From Oehlia diaphana (lineage: Eukaryota > Glomeromycota > Glomeromycetes > Glomerales > Glomeraceae), in NCBI GenBank assembly GCA_003833135.1, contig QZLH01000296.1, positions 1 to 64,000 of the forward strand: a stretch of 64,000 bases of DNA, in the 5' to 3' direction. Below, piece after piece: positions 1 through 12,557 of this stretch (its first letter is position 1; each line of letters starts with the position of its first letter). The notes beneath the pieces are model-generated. The model was given only the letters and a program-made list of their open reading frames with translations. It did not search any database and had not been told where the DNA came from. The translations under genes were made by a program, and so were the position numbers.

Positions 1-703
1 AAAAATCTGTTGTCAAGCTTATTTTACTCACATTTTCAAAGGTATTTTTCAAATAAGTTTGCCCAATTTCAAACATATTATCTAATAATTTATCTAATGC
101 TTCCTCAGTTGGTATTTCAAAAAAAGGATGCAATGATAAAAGTAGTTCTTTAAAACTATTACTCTCTAAAATATACAGTAAAAAGGTTGTAAATCTTCTA
201 TAATAAATTTCAACATTTTTTTTCATAAAAAGCTCATTTGATCTTTAGTTAAAGGTTTGGCTTGAACAATAAAATCTCTCATATCCCTTTGTCCTTGAGC
301 TTTGTACTTTAAAAAATATAATTTCAGTATAATATTTTTAATTAATTTTTTTTTAAAAAAAAAAAAATAGATTATTTACCAATTCTTGTTCCACAGGATT
401 AATTATTTTATGGATTTTTCTTAAATGATTTATCATATTTGTAGTAGTTGAGCCATTTTCCACTTTGTGATTACATATTCCATAAGGACTTTTCGTAGAA
501 ATTGGTATAGAAACTTGACAATAATTAATATTATTAACAGTATTAAAGTAATTCCACACAAAACTTTATTTTGGCCTGCCAATTTTTTGTTTCTTAAAAG
601 GTCTATTATTGTTATCATCTTGTAAAAATGAGGTTCTTCTAGATGATAAATTACTTCCTTCATCTAAATAAAACTCTTCTTGATCAAAAGCTGTTTCTTC
701 CAT
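1..703 (-). pseudogene. Broken hAT-family transposase with BED zinc finger (partial)
   Basis: Reading down from an ATG at 703, the minus strand encodes an acidic start (MEETAFDQEEF), a basic IGRPK motif, then an in-frame TAA just before SFVWNYF. After the stop comes a BED-like zinc finger (GICNHK ... HLRKIH), which ends in a poly-T/A tract near 350-365. Beyond the tract, in shifted frames, are QRDMRDFIVQAKPLTKDQ, EIPTEEALDKLLDNMF and VSKISLTTDF. These resemble the region before the catalytic core of hAT transposases found in many copies in AM fungi. The stop codon, at least two frame changes and homopolymer growth show it is decayed. The rest lies left of the window. The family call rests on motif recognition, not a search. 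Confidence 0.75.
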
Positions 704-838
704 TAAGAATAAACTCAATAAAGAAAATTAGAGACTGAAAACTTTGAATATCGAAACTTCTGATTTAAAAATTATGACATCGTACGAATAATCTTGATTG
801 ATAATCACATTTCACTCAAAGTCTCAAACTGAAAATAA

Positions 839-885
839 TATTAGTTTAATTATGATTCTGAACCGGAATCATAATTAAACTAATA
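839..885. repeat. Perfect palindrome, 20-bp arms
   Basis: Bases 839-858 are the exact reverse complement of 866-885, with a 7-base loop (TGAACCG). The arm includes TTTAATTATGATTC. It lies about 135 bp beyond the start codon of the broken hAT gene, so it may be part of that element's end or a separate hairpin insertion. Confidence 0.85.
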
Positions 886-1121
886 ATTAATTTTTTTTAG
901 ATGCCATCTAACGCTAATTATCTAAAATTCTAAATGCTTTAAAAAATTTTTTTAAAAAGAAATTGGAAACAAAATTATTAGAGAATAAAGATAATTTTAA
1001 ATATAAAATATATATTTAGGCGAAAAAATGTTACATCAATGACTTTATTAAAAAATAAAAATAGAATACATGAATTAAATTTGGTTCTCGTGCTTCTGGT
1101 TTTATTAGATTTTTATATATT

Positions 1122-1262
1122 TATATATTCGAATCTCGTGTGTGTGTATTTTGCATATTCGAATCTCATTAGATATATTCGAATAATATGACATATTCGA
1201 ATCTCATAGACAATTTCGAATCACATGGCATATTCAAATATCATATCACCATATTCAAATAT
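1122..1262. repeat. Degenerate tandem repeat around ATATTCGAATCTC
   Basis: About seven copies of a unit containing ATATTCGAATCTCA recur every 18-32 bp. The last copies read ATTCAAATATC, so the central CpG has become CpA. That is what decay of a methylated CpG would give. Confidence 0.7.
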
Positions 1263-3126
1263 CTAATGTCACTTGATTTTCAATGAACATTTGAATATAC
1301 TAGTTTCAAACGGAAGCACTAATTACAATTAACATTAAACAAATTTTTTTGCATCAATTAAATAATTGTATTAAATTTTTTATAAGAAAATTTTTTTATT
1401 AAAATAAATTCCAATATAAATCAGAAATTTATCATATATTACAATATAATTTATTTTTTAGTAATACATTTTTTTGTGATATAATTTTTTTTTAATATTA
1501 AATATACAATTATTAACAATTATGTAATTATAATAATACTTCAAATGTTCTAAAGATTTTTATTATTTAGTTGATAAAAGAAAGTTATAAATTTTTACAT
1601 ATATCATATTCATTTGAAAATAAGCAACCTTTGAAAATAAGCAATTTCTAAAATAATTAATATCAAAAAATAAGCAACAACCTTGAATATTAACTAGTTT
1701 TGTGTTAAAACTTAATGTAATGTAATAAAAGATTTTAAGTAATAAATATATATTTAAATAGTTACAGACAATATATTATTATTAATAAATTATGTCAAAT
1801 AATTGTCTGTATCAATCATGTCACTATCATAACATACATATTATGATAAATGTAAAAATATTAATTATAATCAAATTAAACAATTAATTATCTTTATGTT
1901 AAATGATTAGTAATCATGAGAGTTATATTAAATGATCAGCAATTACATAAATCATGTTAAATTAATTTATTTAATTTTTATTAATATAGAAATTTAAATT
2001 TTTAACTATACATTTTTAAAAAAAATTGAACTACCTGAAAATTATGTTGCTTATTTTCAGAAAAATATAGTAAATTGATATAAACAAATTGAAAACTAGA
2101 TATTTTAAAAACCTTTAGTTAAAAAAGAATTATATTTAGCCCGCTATATAATTAGTTTTTATCAAAAATGTAATTCCTCACAAGTTGAATTGTTGAATTA
2201 ATTTTTTATATAATAAAATTTGTCCTATGCTAATTTTTATAATACTTTAACTATATTATTTATATTATATGAGTCTATACGAGTCATTTTAAGTTACATA
2301 TATAGAACACTAGTTTTAATTATTTGGAAGAAATTGCTTTCTAAATTCATATAAGCAATTATCTTACCTATTTCTTAGTAATTTAAATATCTAAGAAATG
2401 TCCTATTGCCCAATCATATTAAATAGTGATAAGATTATATCTTTAGTATTGATAAATAGCTTGCTAATACTAATTTTTATAAATTATTTAGCATAGATTA
2501 ACTTGCAATCTATTAATATTAGATATAATTTTATTACTATTTAACGCATGTTGTTAAAAAAATCTAATAATATATGACTTGACTTTGTATAATTACTTAA
2601 AGATTAGCTATTCAATTTTTTATATTTTTATAAAAACAGATTAAACTAAAGTATTAAATTGCCAGGTTTTTAATTTTAAGATTTAAATTAAACTAAATCA
2701 AATTTAAGCTAATTTCAAATCAATTTATTATAAAGATTTAATTTTTATAATTTTTCTTTTAAATAATTAAGAAATATTATTCTTTTTAAGTATAATAATA
2801 ATAAAAAAAAATAATAATAATACTTTTGTATCAATTTATATTTTAAATAGTTTTCTTATTTTGTATAAAATAATATTAATTTATATTTTAAATATATTAC
2901 TTTTTTTAAAAAAATATTTGCTGACAAATAGGAAGCAAATTATTTATCATAGATTTAATTTTTGTAAAATTAAGAAGTATTATTCCTTTTAAGTATAATA
3001 ATAAAAAAAAATGATAATATTTTGTGTCAATTTATATTTTAAATAAATTTTTTGATTTAATAAAATATTTTAAATTATATTTCAAATATATTTTTAAAAA
3101 AATAAATCAGTTAATATTATATACTT

Positions 3127-3262
3127 ATTATATAGTATTTAGGTAATAATAATCTATTTCAATTAAGACTATTTAATTGGCTCAAATTGTATTATTTTAT
3201 AGTACAATTTGATTAATTAAATAGTTGAAAATAATAAAGTATTGCCTAAAAATCTATATAAT
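3127..3262. repeat. Long imperfect palindrome (foldback)
   Basis: Left arm 3127-3191 and right arm 3203-3262 are imperfect reverse complements around an 11-base A/T loop. Outer ends match ATTATATAG / CTATATAAT and inner ends CAAATTGTA / TACAATTTG. The transcript would fold into one long hairpin. Confidence 0.75.
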
Positions 3263-3354
3263 AAATGTTTTATTATATAGATTCTTATGATTATACTATT
3301 AAATCAGTTACATGTTAATTTATAATCTATTTAAGATGAATTTACTACAAAATC

Positions 3355-4006
3355 TGAACAATTAGAATCTCGTTATAACACAAATCTAATGTTCACAATC
3401 CTTATAAATTATAATCCTAAAACTTCAGAATCCTATAACCATATTATTTCTGATATTTATTATTCCAAAACTATCTTCCTAACAATTAAAATATAATAGT
3501 ATAATATAGAAATTCTAAAAAATGATTTATTAAAATCTTTAATCAATATATTGAAAAAATAAAAAAATTATTATATCTTTATGACATAATAATTTAAATT
3601 TTTATTGAATTTAAAAGCAAGTTTTTTTTTTTAAAAAAAAAAAAATTAATCAAAATAAATAAAATTTACAAAAATATGATTTGCATTTTTATAATAAATT
3701 ATTAATATTTACAAAGTGATTCTTATTTTTTACAATATATTATTAAATATTAATAAAAAAGAATAATAAAACATTTATTTTTGCAATATTAAAAAAATTA
3801 TTAATTTTACAATAAAAATTATAATTTTGCAAGATTTTAAAATTATTATAAAATATTATGTTTATAAAAAAAAGGTAATAAAAAAAATCATATTAGGATA
3901 ATAAATATTGGAAATAATGTGATTATGGAATTCTAAAAATTCAGGATTATAATATATTAGAATTGTGAGCATTAAGTTTATGTTATAGCGGGAATTCTAA
4001 TTGTTG
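3355..4006. mobile_element. Non-autonomous element with ~110-bp terminal inverted repeats
   Basis: Bases 3355-3466 align with the reverse complement of 3897-4006. Shared blocks include ACAATTAGAAT, TATAACA, ATTATAATCCT, AGAATCC/AGAATTCC and ATATTTATTAT. The arms differ at scattered sites, mostly transitions. The ~430-bp interior is A/T-rich with no ORF. Structure fits a MITE-like or foldback element inserted in the surrounding tandem repeat. The family is not recognised and no clear target-site duplication was found. Confidence 0.7.
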
Positions 4007-4310
4007 GAATTTTAAATGGGCTCTTATTTAATAAAAATAATAATACTTTTATGTCAATTTATATTTCAAATAAGTTTTTCTGATTTGATATAAAATAAGA
4101 GTATTAATTTATACTTTAAATTTATTACTCTTTTTAAAGAAATGAAATCAATTGATATAATATATTGATATAATTAAATAATAATACTTTTGTGTCAATT
4201 CATATTCCAAATAAGTTTTTTTCTAATTTTGAAGTAAAATATGTTAATCCATACTTCAAATAGAATTTTTTTTTTTTCATTTGATATAAATATCAATCAA
4301 TCAATCAATT

Positions 4311-7300
4311 ACAATGAGAATAATAATATTTAAAAGGTCAAAAAATCTTCTAAAAAGAGTAATTAAAAATTTATTGTATAATAGACTTGTATAATAGACT
4401 AACTAGAAATAGTTATAATTCAATGATAAAAACAAATATACGGTTTTAACTGATCCGAAATCCTTTTTGAACTTTACCCAAATATTTATAAATTGGAATT
4501 ATTATAATTGTACCAATCAATCAATGATAAAATGACGTTTTGAAACACATTGTATCATTGTGTATATTACAATGATTCCAATATGTTAACTTTATATTAA
4601 TCGTAAAATATCCGAATTAATTTATAGTATAATACGAATATGACACCAAAATTATCGATTTTATTATGATATAAACCAATGTAATAATGAGATTCTAAAT
4701 TACATTAATACAAAATATACTAATATAAAAACAATTAGGAAATATTTATTCATATTAAATAAATTTAAAAACTTGAAAAAAAAATTGTTGAATTATAGAA
4801 CTATAAGAACTATAGAAATTTCGTACAGAATATCATGTGATCATAATGGATATAAAATCGATTTTATTGGTCATTTCCTTTGAACCTTTCTAAAAAAATT
4901 TATAAAAATCTAAAAGAATTTAGAGAAAAAGGGCCAAAGGGCTCTTCGTTTTTATTTAACCTATTTTATCTTATTTATTTATTTATTTATTTTATTATTA
5001 TTATTATTATTATTATTTTATTATTTTTAATATTTTAATATTTTATTATTTGTTTAATTTTTTTTTTTTTTTCTCGTTCAAAATAACTCAATTTAAAAAG
5101 TACATTATTATTTACATTCAAAATTTTCAAAATTGTAAAAAGATTTTAACGATAACGAAAACATACGAAACATTAAACATTAAAACACGGACGGTAAATC
5201 CATTATAAGAAGGACATTAGGTCATTACAAATATTAAATAACACTATTTGCTATTGTTGTTTAAGGCTTTGAAATAAATAAATAAATAATATATATATAA
5301 TATATATAAATATGGTAAACAAGCATGTTAAAGAAATTTCAAAGAAAAAAGCGGTTTAAACGAGAATAATTAATAAACCGGAAAAAAAAAAAAAAGTAAA
5401 ATTTATTCATATTATCATATTAATCTCTTTATTTAACTCAAAAGGTCATTGTAGGACGTTGTTAAGAAAACCGTTGTTAAGAAGGTCGTTGTTTTATTGA
5501 AAAAAAAAAAAGTATTTCTCTTCTCGGCATTTTTAATTACTAACATAAATTAAACAATAAATAATAATAATTAAAAATAATTTAATTTAAAACCAATTTT
5601 AATTATCACGTTGTTAATATTTAGAAAATGATTGGCTTATATAAATGAATATCATTGGCAACAGATAATCAAATTATGAAATAACCAAATAAAGTAATTA
5701 ACATGTACTCAATGTTAGAGGCTATACCCAAACGCCTTATCTAGATGATCAAAAGATAATGTAAGATAATAATTTATTTGAATATTTATTGTAATGAATA
5801 TTCATTATAAAAAAAAAAAAAAATTACAAACAAACATGAGAAAATATAACATGACGTAACTTGATAGATTTTTCCAACTTTGTTAGATATTAGTACATTA
5901 TCAATTTGATCTTATTTCCTTTATAACAAAAATGGTATAAACGGGCTAAAAATTTTGCTTCAATGAAATTAATTGAATGACTCGGTGATTTCCCGATTTT
6001 TACAAGATTTGTTTGTTAGATCGTCTAGATTTTTTCACTGGCGCACAATATAAAAATTTTCTGAATTTATTAAAACCTAAAAAAAAAAAAAAAAAAAAAA
6101 TTTAACGGAATAAAGAAAATTTTAAAAAAAAAGGTTTTATAATATATTAACAATATGTTGTTCATTATGTTCATATTTTTTTTATTACCCCATGATCACA
6201 ATTAAAAACCATAAAAATCGTATAAAAAACTATAAAACTATAAAACTATAAAACTATAATGGGTCTTATAAATAATAATGTATGATGGTGTCATAATAAC
6301 TATTTTTATAAAGATTAAATAAGAATGACAGTCAAATTATTACATGCATTACATATTTGTGTATATAACATTCATTCATACATGAGAATAATATAAGTAA
6401 ATAATAAAAAAAAAAGGCGGGTTAGAAGTAGAACATTATTGGAGTAAAAATAGATGTGAGGTAAAAACATACAAAATAAGAAAGATTAAAATATGGGGGA
6501 ATTGTTTGACTAATTATAACATATTTGTAAATAAAACATTTATATAAAAGGTTCAAAAATCTTTTTTTCTAGTAATCGGCGATTTTCGGTAAGATCCTAA
6601 AAGAAAAAAGTTCAATGCGGTGATACTATACATTTAATATTTGTTGTTTCATGTGGATTTGTTTTAATGTTTGTAATTAGATTTCTTACTAAAAAAAAAA
6701 AAAAAAAAAAAAACGCGTCAACCATCTTATGGTGTCAATATGACGAATTATAATAGCGCGATCACAGTTGATTATCATTTTTTCCATAATAAAGCTAATT
6801 TAATACATATCCTTCTTTAAATTAAAATTATAATTGTGATTCAATTCACACATTTCCAGTATATTCTTATTTATCATGTGATTTAAACTGTTAAAGTAAT
6901 ATATTTATATATAACGTTTGCCGAAACCACATGTCAATACTTTATTAATTTTGGTTTCCTTTTTAAGGAATCAAAATAAATAAAATAAATTAAAATAATG
7001 TCAAAAAAAAAGGTCAATTACATCAATTATATCAATTATATTAATTAAAAATTTATTTTATTATATATATATAAAATTAATATATCATTTTTTATTACGC
7101 AGTTATTATGTTACGTCAGTGCGCATATAATTAACCGTACGCAGCAGTTGAATATCATTTTATCCAATCAAAATTAAATTTAATAAATTAATCTTCTTCC
7201 CCTATTCCCTTTTTTTTTTTTTTAATTCGGAATAAGACGGTTCATCACTTCATCTTTAATATTAGTTTCATGACTTTCAAATGACTCAGTTCCGATTGAT

Positions 7301-8730
7301 CGATCATGGGGTAACCTACTATCTCATGAAATGTTGTAGCTAATCATCTGATTCTTTTTATTTTTACTAAAAAAAAATCTCACGGATGTTTCCATTTTAA
7401 TCTCCTTAAAGTAATAAGCAAAATAACTGAGACAATAGAAAAAAACGAAAAAAAACAAAAAAAACGCCACCCCCACTTATTAGTTTCCACAATAAGTACT
7501 TTTAAAAAAAGTTTTTATCCAAAGAATAATAAAAAAAAAAAGAATGAGATGATCCCTCTGATCTGATAAAAAAAAAAAAATTTTTTTTTTTCTTTGTGTC
7601 TCAAACAACGACTCACAATCTTTTAGAGATAAACCAAACTAGGAAAATCTTATTATGAGGATCAACATCCATAAAAGAATAAAAACCCTTATCTATTAAA
7701 ATCTTTTTTTTTTTGGCGTTACATATTGATTACCTATTATGGAATAATCAAAAAAAAAAGAAATTTATTGGTTTGTACTTTGTATCACAAAAAAAAAAAA
7801 ATATTATGATATAAATTATGTAATTATATTTTTGAGGATAGATCATCTTTTGATTCTCTCGCAAACCATAATTCAGGTATTTTCAAAAATTTTTCAATTG
7901 GACTAGATTCAAAACCTTGTATTTATTCGAACCATTTCTATCAAAGACTTAAATTGGTTCTTTTTCTCCTTATTACAAATCAATATCGGCCAATAAAATG
8001 TTATTAAGAGAACAATTACTAGGTTTTTAATCAATTACAAATAAAGAAGTTATAAAGTCGTTAATGAAATCATGCTTTAATTATTAATTATAAGCACCAA
8101 CATGCATAATTTCAAAGAGAATATTGTGATTTAGTTAATTATTATTAAAAGAATCAGATGATTTAAGAATAAACTATAATCCGAATATTATAAAAGGTAT
8201 TGTAATCATTAACATATTAGGTTTCTCTCTTTCATAGGGTAACTGAAATATCTTTTTAATCGTCCGAGAAATTTTTAATTCAATTACCTTAATAGATTAA
8301 TCGTTTCTTCTATCTCGATTCTTTGTATGACAAAGAATCAATATTATGAAATAGAATTTATCAAGTTTTGAATTTTTCAATAATATCAGTTCTTATTTTT
8401 TTGTTTCAAAATGTTGTACAATTTCTATTATAATTATAGATCTGCAATAAATATTCTTTTTTTGGTTTTAGAGTGTAAAAATTTGGATAATTTTTTGTTC
8501 CGATTTTACCGAATTTCATGAACGTATCATAAATAGTAATTTATTATGATATATATTTAGAATGATTTAAATAATTTTATATGAATAATATGAATAATTT
8601 TATATGATTTTATATAAATTTATATAACACAAGAATAATACATAATAATTTTTATATATACATAAAAAATTTTATAATTTATATATTTTTTATTTTATTT
8701 TACTTTATACTGTATTAAAAAAAAAAAAAT
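4311..8730. other. AT-rich gene desert, central part
   Basis: No supported gene. Contents are homopolymer A/T runs, (TTTA)n and (TTA)n tracts near 4973-5040, an (AAAACTAT)n minisatellite at about 6226-6260 and many scattered A/T microsatellites. Confidence 0.7.
6226..6260. repeat. Minisatellite, 8-bp AAAACTAT unit
   Basis: About four consecutive copies of AAAACTAT are directly visible. Confidence 0.8.
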
Positions 8731-8798
8731 AGGCTAAAAATAGGCCGGCCGGAAATTTCGTTTTTTTTTTTTTTTTTTTTTTAAATTCATAAAAGTTC
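8731..8798. repeat. Dispersed repeat with GGCCGGCCGG core, copy 1
   Basis: AGGCTAAAAATAGGCCGGCC continues with GGAAATTTCG, a T run, and then AAATTCATAAAAGTTC. It is nearly identical to 12488-12557 at the left edge of the assembly gap. The GC-rich core stands out in this A/T-rich DNA. A weaker relative (AGGACCGGTCGGAACC) lies near 10641-10656. Confidence 0.75.
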
Positions 8799-9474
8799 AT
8801 AAAGTTCACAATAAAAACGCCTTAAATCTTAAAAAATCAAAATTCTAATAAGGAAAGAAAGGTTTAAATTTAGGAGGTACCCAATTTTTTTTTTTTTTGA
8901 TCGATCAGCCCACTTTTTTTTTTATTTTAGTATAAATGATTTTCAATATTATCCTTAAATTTTTTTTTTTTTTTTGACGGACTTCAATGACCGATTTTCA
9001 ATTTATATATATATATATATATAAATATATTTATATTTATATTACCAATTACCAATTAAATTAACTCGTGAAGAATCTTTTAATATTTATTGGTCATTAT
9101 ACATTGTAATACTTTCAAAAATTACAATATTTAGTTTAGTTCGGAATACACGGGAATTCCACGAATATGCCATGTAAACAATTTATTACGTATCAAAAAA
9201 TGATTTACAAACCAATAAATTACTTTGTACTTCTTTGTATACTTTTGTGCATTTCAATATGTGAATCAATTCCTTACTTATTATGTCTTTCGTTCAAGAA
9301 TTACCAAATATATTGTAATGTAAATAAACAAAAAAAAGATCTTTTTTCACTTTCAAAGGGAAAAATAAGGGAAAAATAATGATTTCGGCTAATGCCATTC
9401 TTCCCCCCAACAAAATCTTATCTTTTTTATTGATTCCGGTTATCTTTACTAAATCATCATTATAAATTCTCCGA

Positions 9475-9507
<33 letters not shown>

Positions 9508-12041
9508 TTACACCACATTATCAATTGTTTATTTTTTTTAAGCCAACATTTTTCAATGAATTTATTTTTAAAAAAAAAAAATTAACCAATACATTTTATC
9601 CCGCGTTACTTTCACACTCCGCATAATTTAATGACCATAAGAAGGAAAAAATAAAATAAACTGATAAAGTGGTGTAACATTTATATCAATGACGCAAGGA
9701 ACATTTAGAAAATTTGGGGTAGATTTCCGGATTTTCCTTCTGACGGAATATTCTGGAATTAATGACTTTTAAAAAATGGGAATGGATACGGGAGTGTAAC
9801 GGTATAAGCCATTTCCTAAAAATCATTTTCTTCGAAATCCGGGCATACATAACATTACATATTTAACATATTGACATGCGCCTCAATCAATTTAAACAAT
9901 TACGTATATAATTTCTCATTATGGATTAAATTTTCATCTATTAGAAATATTTTTTATCCCCTTTGTATTAATTACATCATAAAAAAAAAAAACGGGTAAC
10001 GCACATTTTTTTTTTTTTAAATCGCGTGAAAATTAAAAAGATATACGATTATGTATTAACCATAAAAGTGAAATTCACGATATACATATAATTATTATAT
10101 TTATGAGAAGTAATTATAGGCCCCGAATATGCAGAAACATGATATCCTTTGTAAAAACAAAGTTATCTAAAATTAAAATATAAATATAAAAAAAGGGCAC
10201 GCGATGAATACTAAATCAGCTGAATTAGGAATGATGAAAAATAAAATTGGGAATAATGTGATTATTGATAATCAAGATGTACAAGATGTGATGAGATAAT
10301 GATCTGATTGATATGCCTGTTTAAGGGGGTGATTCCCAAGAAAAAAATGTGGTATCCGGCATACATAATACAAAATTATTTTATATTTATATATATTAGT
10401 TAGTGTATAGCTTAATTAATGGGTCCCAATGAAAATCTATTTTTAACCATTTTTAAAAAAAAAAACTCGATTTTTTTTTTGATCGAATAACAAACAATTT
10501 ACCGCACGACCCAATGATTTATCATTTTTTTATCTTATTTAATGAACATATATGGGGAATATTTTTTTTTTTTTTTTTCAAATTAACTAAATATATATAT
10601 TAACCAAATATATATATAATAATTTTTTCGGGTTCCAAATAGGACCGGTCGGAACCGTTTATTAAAAAAAAAAATGGAAGAAAGATTTTCCATACATTTT
10701 TAACACATATTTTCCTGTTTACCCAAAAGTTATTTCTTTTTTGTTTTATAAAAAATTTTATATTTACAGATTATCAAAAAACAAAAAAAAATGAAAAATG
10801 AAAAATGAAAAATGAAATTATAAGAATGTGGGGTGGCAGACAAGCAGACAAGCAGACAAGCAGACAAGCAGATAAGCAGAAAAAAGCAAAAAAGATGATA
10901 AAATAATAATAATAAATAATAATAATAAGTAATAATTAAAAAAAACGAGTATTACTTGTTGTTCAATTAATTAGTAATCAAATTAAATAATCAAAAATGC
11001 AGAGCATGCATCAAAATATGCAATAGTTAAAATTTCAATACATTATCAGACACCATATATATATAATTTCGCCCGATATTCTCAGAGTTAAAAACTCTTT
11101 TCCGTAACTTGACAAGTTTGTTGATATTCAGATTAACTTTTATTCTTTCTTTTTTCGGCTTTCTTTTAAAGCCTCTTTCTTTAATTTTTTTATATTGTGT
11201 TTCAAGAGATAATCCTTTTTTGATTAATGACATATTATTTATAATAATAATCAGGAAATTCTTGTGAATATTCATCTAATAATCAATCAAAAATTAATAA
11301 TTTCATATGAGATTTTCTTCTTTGATATTTATCTAATTGATAAGAAAACCTTTTTTATTGGAAACTTCTTTATTTATCTTCTTTTTTTTTCTCGAAGTTT
11401 ATTAAATTTAGAATTTTTATTAAAAACGGTAAAAAGATAAAACGGAATTCAAGAGAAATATAATATAATATTATATATATTACGTCAAAATTGGTTGTTA
11501 TTCATATGAGCATTGCATTATCTCGCATCAGTAACCATTAAAGGAAATTCAAAAAACCCTTTTTTTTTTTTTTAATTTAAGCAAGATAATATAACCTCGT
11601 TTAAAAACTAGTTTCAAAGCCACTTTTATATCAGCTTTTGTTTGTTATATGCGCAGTTATTTGACAGCTCACATGTTTTGTTGAGGCTCATATCCTCATA
11701 CAATCAATTAACCGTCTATCTTTTCCACTTTTAATCTATTAAGAAATATTATTTTAAATGTTCCTTTATAGAAATGATGGCGCTATAATTCGCCATAATA
11801 AAAAATTGTGTATTATTGTGTAATTTTTTTGATAAAGGCGTGTTACAAAGGAAAGACTCTATACAAGTTTTTTTTTTTTATCAGATTACGAATTAAACTT
11901 ATCATTGTGTGAAAATGCATGTAATTATTTGTATTCACCCTTGTCAAAAAAATCCCCTGTAATCCCCTGTAATAAAATTTTTTCTTATCTCCCATTGCAG
12001 ATATTAGTCTTTGATACGATTCTCGCCGTAGTAAATCTCGA

Positions 12042-12078
<37 letters not shown>

Positions 12079-12412
12079 TATATCAAGAATCAACCCTTTT
12101 TTAATGGATCAAATTCCTTTTTTCACAACTTTCTTGGCATATTTTCGCATTAAAAGGTAATATTTTTCCTAAAGGAAATTATTCACGCACATTATCTTGT
12201 GTTACGTTCGGTCTTCGTTATTTTTAATAAAGAAGTAATATTTACTATCTAATCTTAATTCTTTATCTCATGTATTCACCATGTACATCACTATTCATAT
12301 CATTGCATTCTTTTTTTTTATATATATATATAAAAAAAAACTTTAAAAATAAAAAAAAAAAAAACTTGAATTTTAAATTCAAAAAAAAAAAAAAAAAAAA
12401 AAATTTTTTAAA

Positions 12413-12487
<75 letters not shown>
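8799..12487. other. AT-rich gene desert, right part
   Basis: No convincing gene. There is an (AT)n tract near 9476-9500, AAAAATG repeats near 10790-10815, and a GCAGACAA minisatellite at about 10836-10880. The duplicated words AATCCCCTGT AATCCCCTGT lie at 11951-11970, and A/T homopolymers reach about 50 nt at 12420-12470. A short exon-like segment (12001-12042) is discussed under findings. Confidence 0.65.
10836..10880. repeat. Minisatellite, 8-bp GCAGACAA unit
   Basis: Five consecutive units are visible; the last carries GCAGATAA. It is one of the few non-A/T-only tandem arrays in the desert. Confidence 0.85.
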
Positions 12488-12488
<1 letters not shown>

Positions 12489-12557
12489 GGCTAAAAAAAG
12501 GCCGGCCGGAAATTTTGTTTTTTTTTTTTTTTTTTTATTTTAAATTCATAAAAGTTC
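12488..12557. repeat. Dispersed repeat with GGCCGGCCGG core, copy 2, cut by gap
   Basis: Same repeat as 8731-8798. It runs straight into the run of N, which suggests the assembly broke inside this repeat. Confidence 0.75.

Larger units (their letters stand above)
704..2720. other. AT-rich intergenic desert, left part
   Basis: No open frame of note lies here. It holds a perfect 20-bp-arm palindrome (839-885), a degenerate TTCGAA-containing repeat (1122-1262) and an inverted pair of short motifs (TTTGAAAATAAGCAACC at 1613-1629; GTTGCTTATTTTCAG at 2046-2060). Otherwise I see only low-complexity A/T sequence. Confidence 0.7.
2722..4310. repeat. Interrupted tandem repeat, about 140-200 bp units
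   Basis: Four related segments share TGTCAATTTATATTTT-like cores at about 2828, 3026, 4053 and 4192. Each core is preceded by an AATAATAATACTTTT-like stretch and followed by TTGATATAAAATA-like sequence. The first two and last two copies are separated by a hairpin (3127-3262) and an inverted-repeat element (3355-4006), so the array was probably split by insertion. Confidence 0.65.

Noticed and set aside
9167..9379. 70-codon frame with a hydrophobic segment and six Cys (starts MPCKQF)
   Set aside because: Lone frame in a repeat desert with no splice partners, domain or signal-peptide cleavage pattern I could defend.
11027..11275. 82-codon minus-strand frame, Lys-rich
   Set aside because: A/T-driven composition and no recognised motif; at most a transposon scrap.
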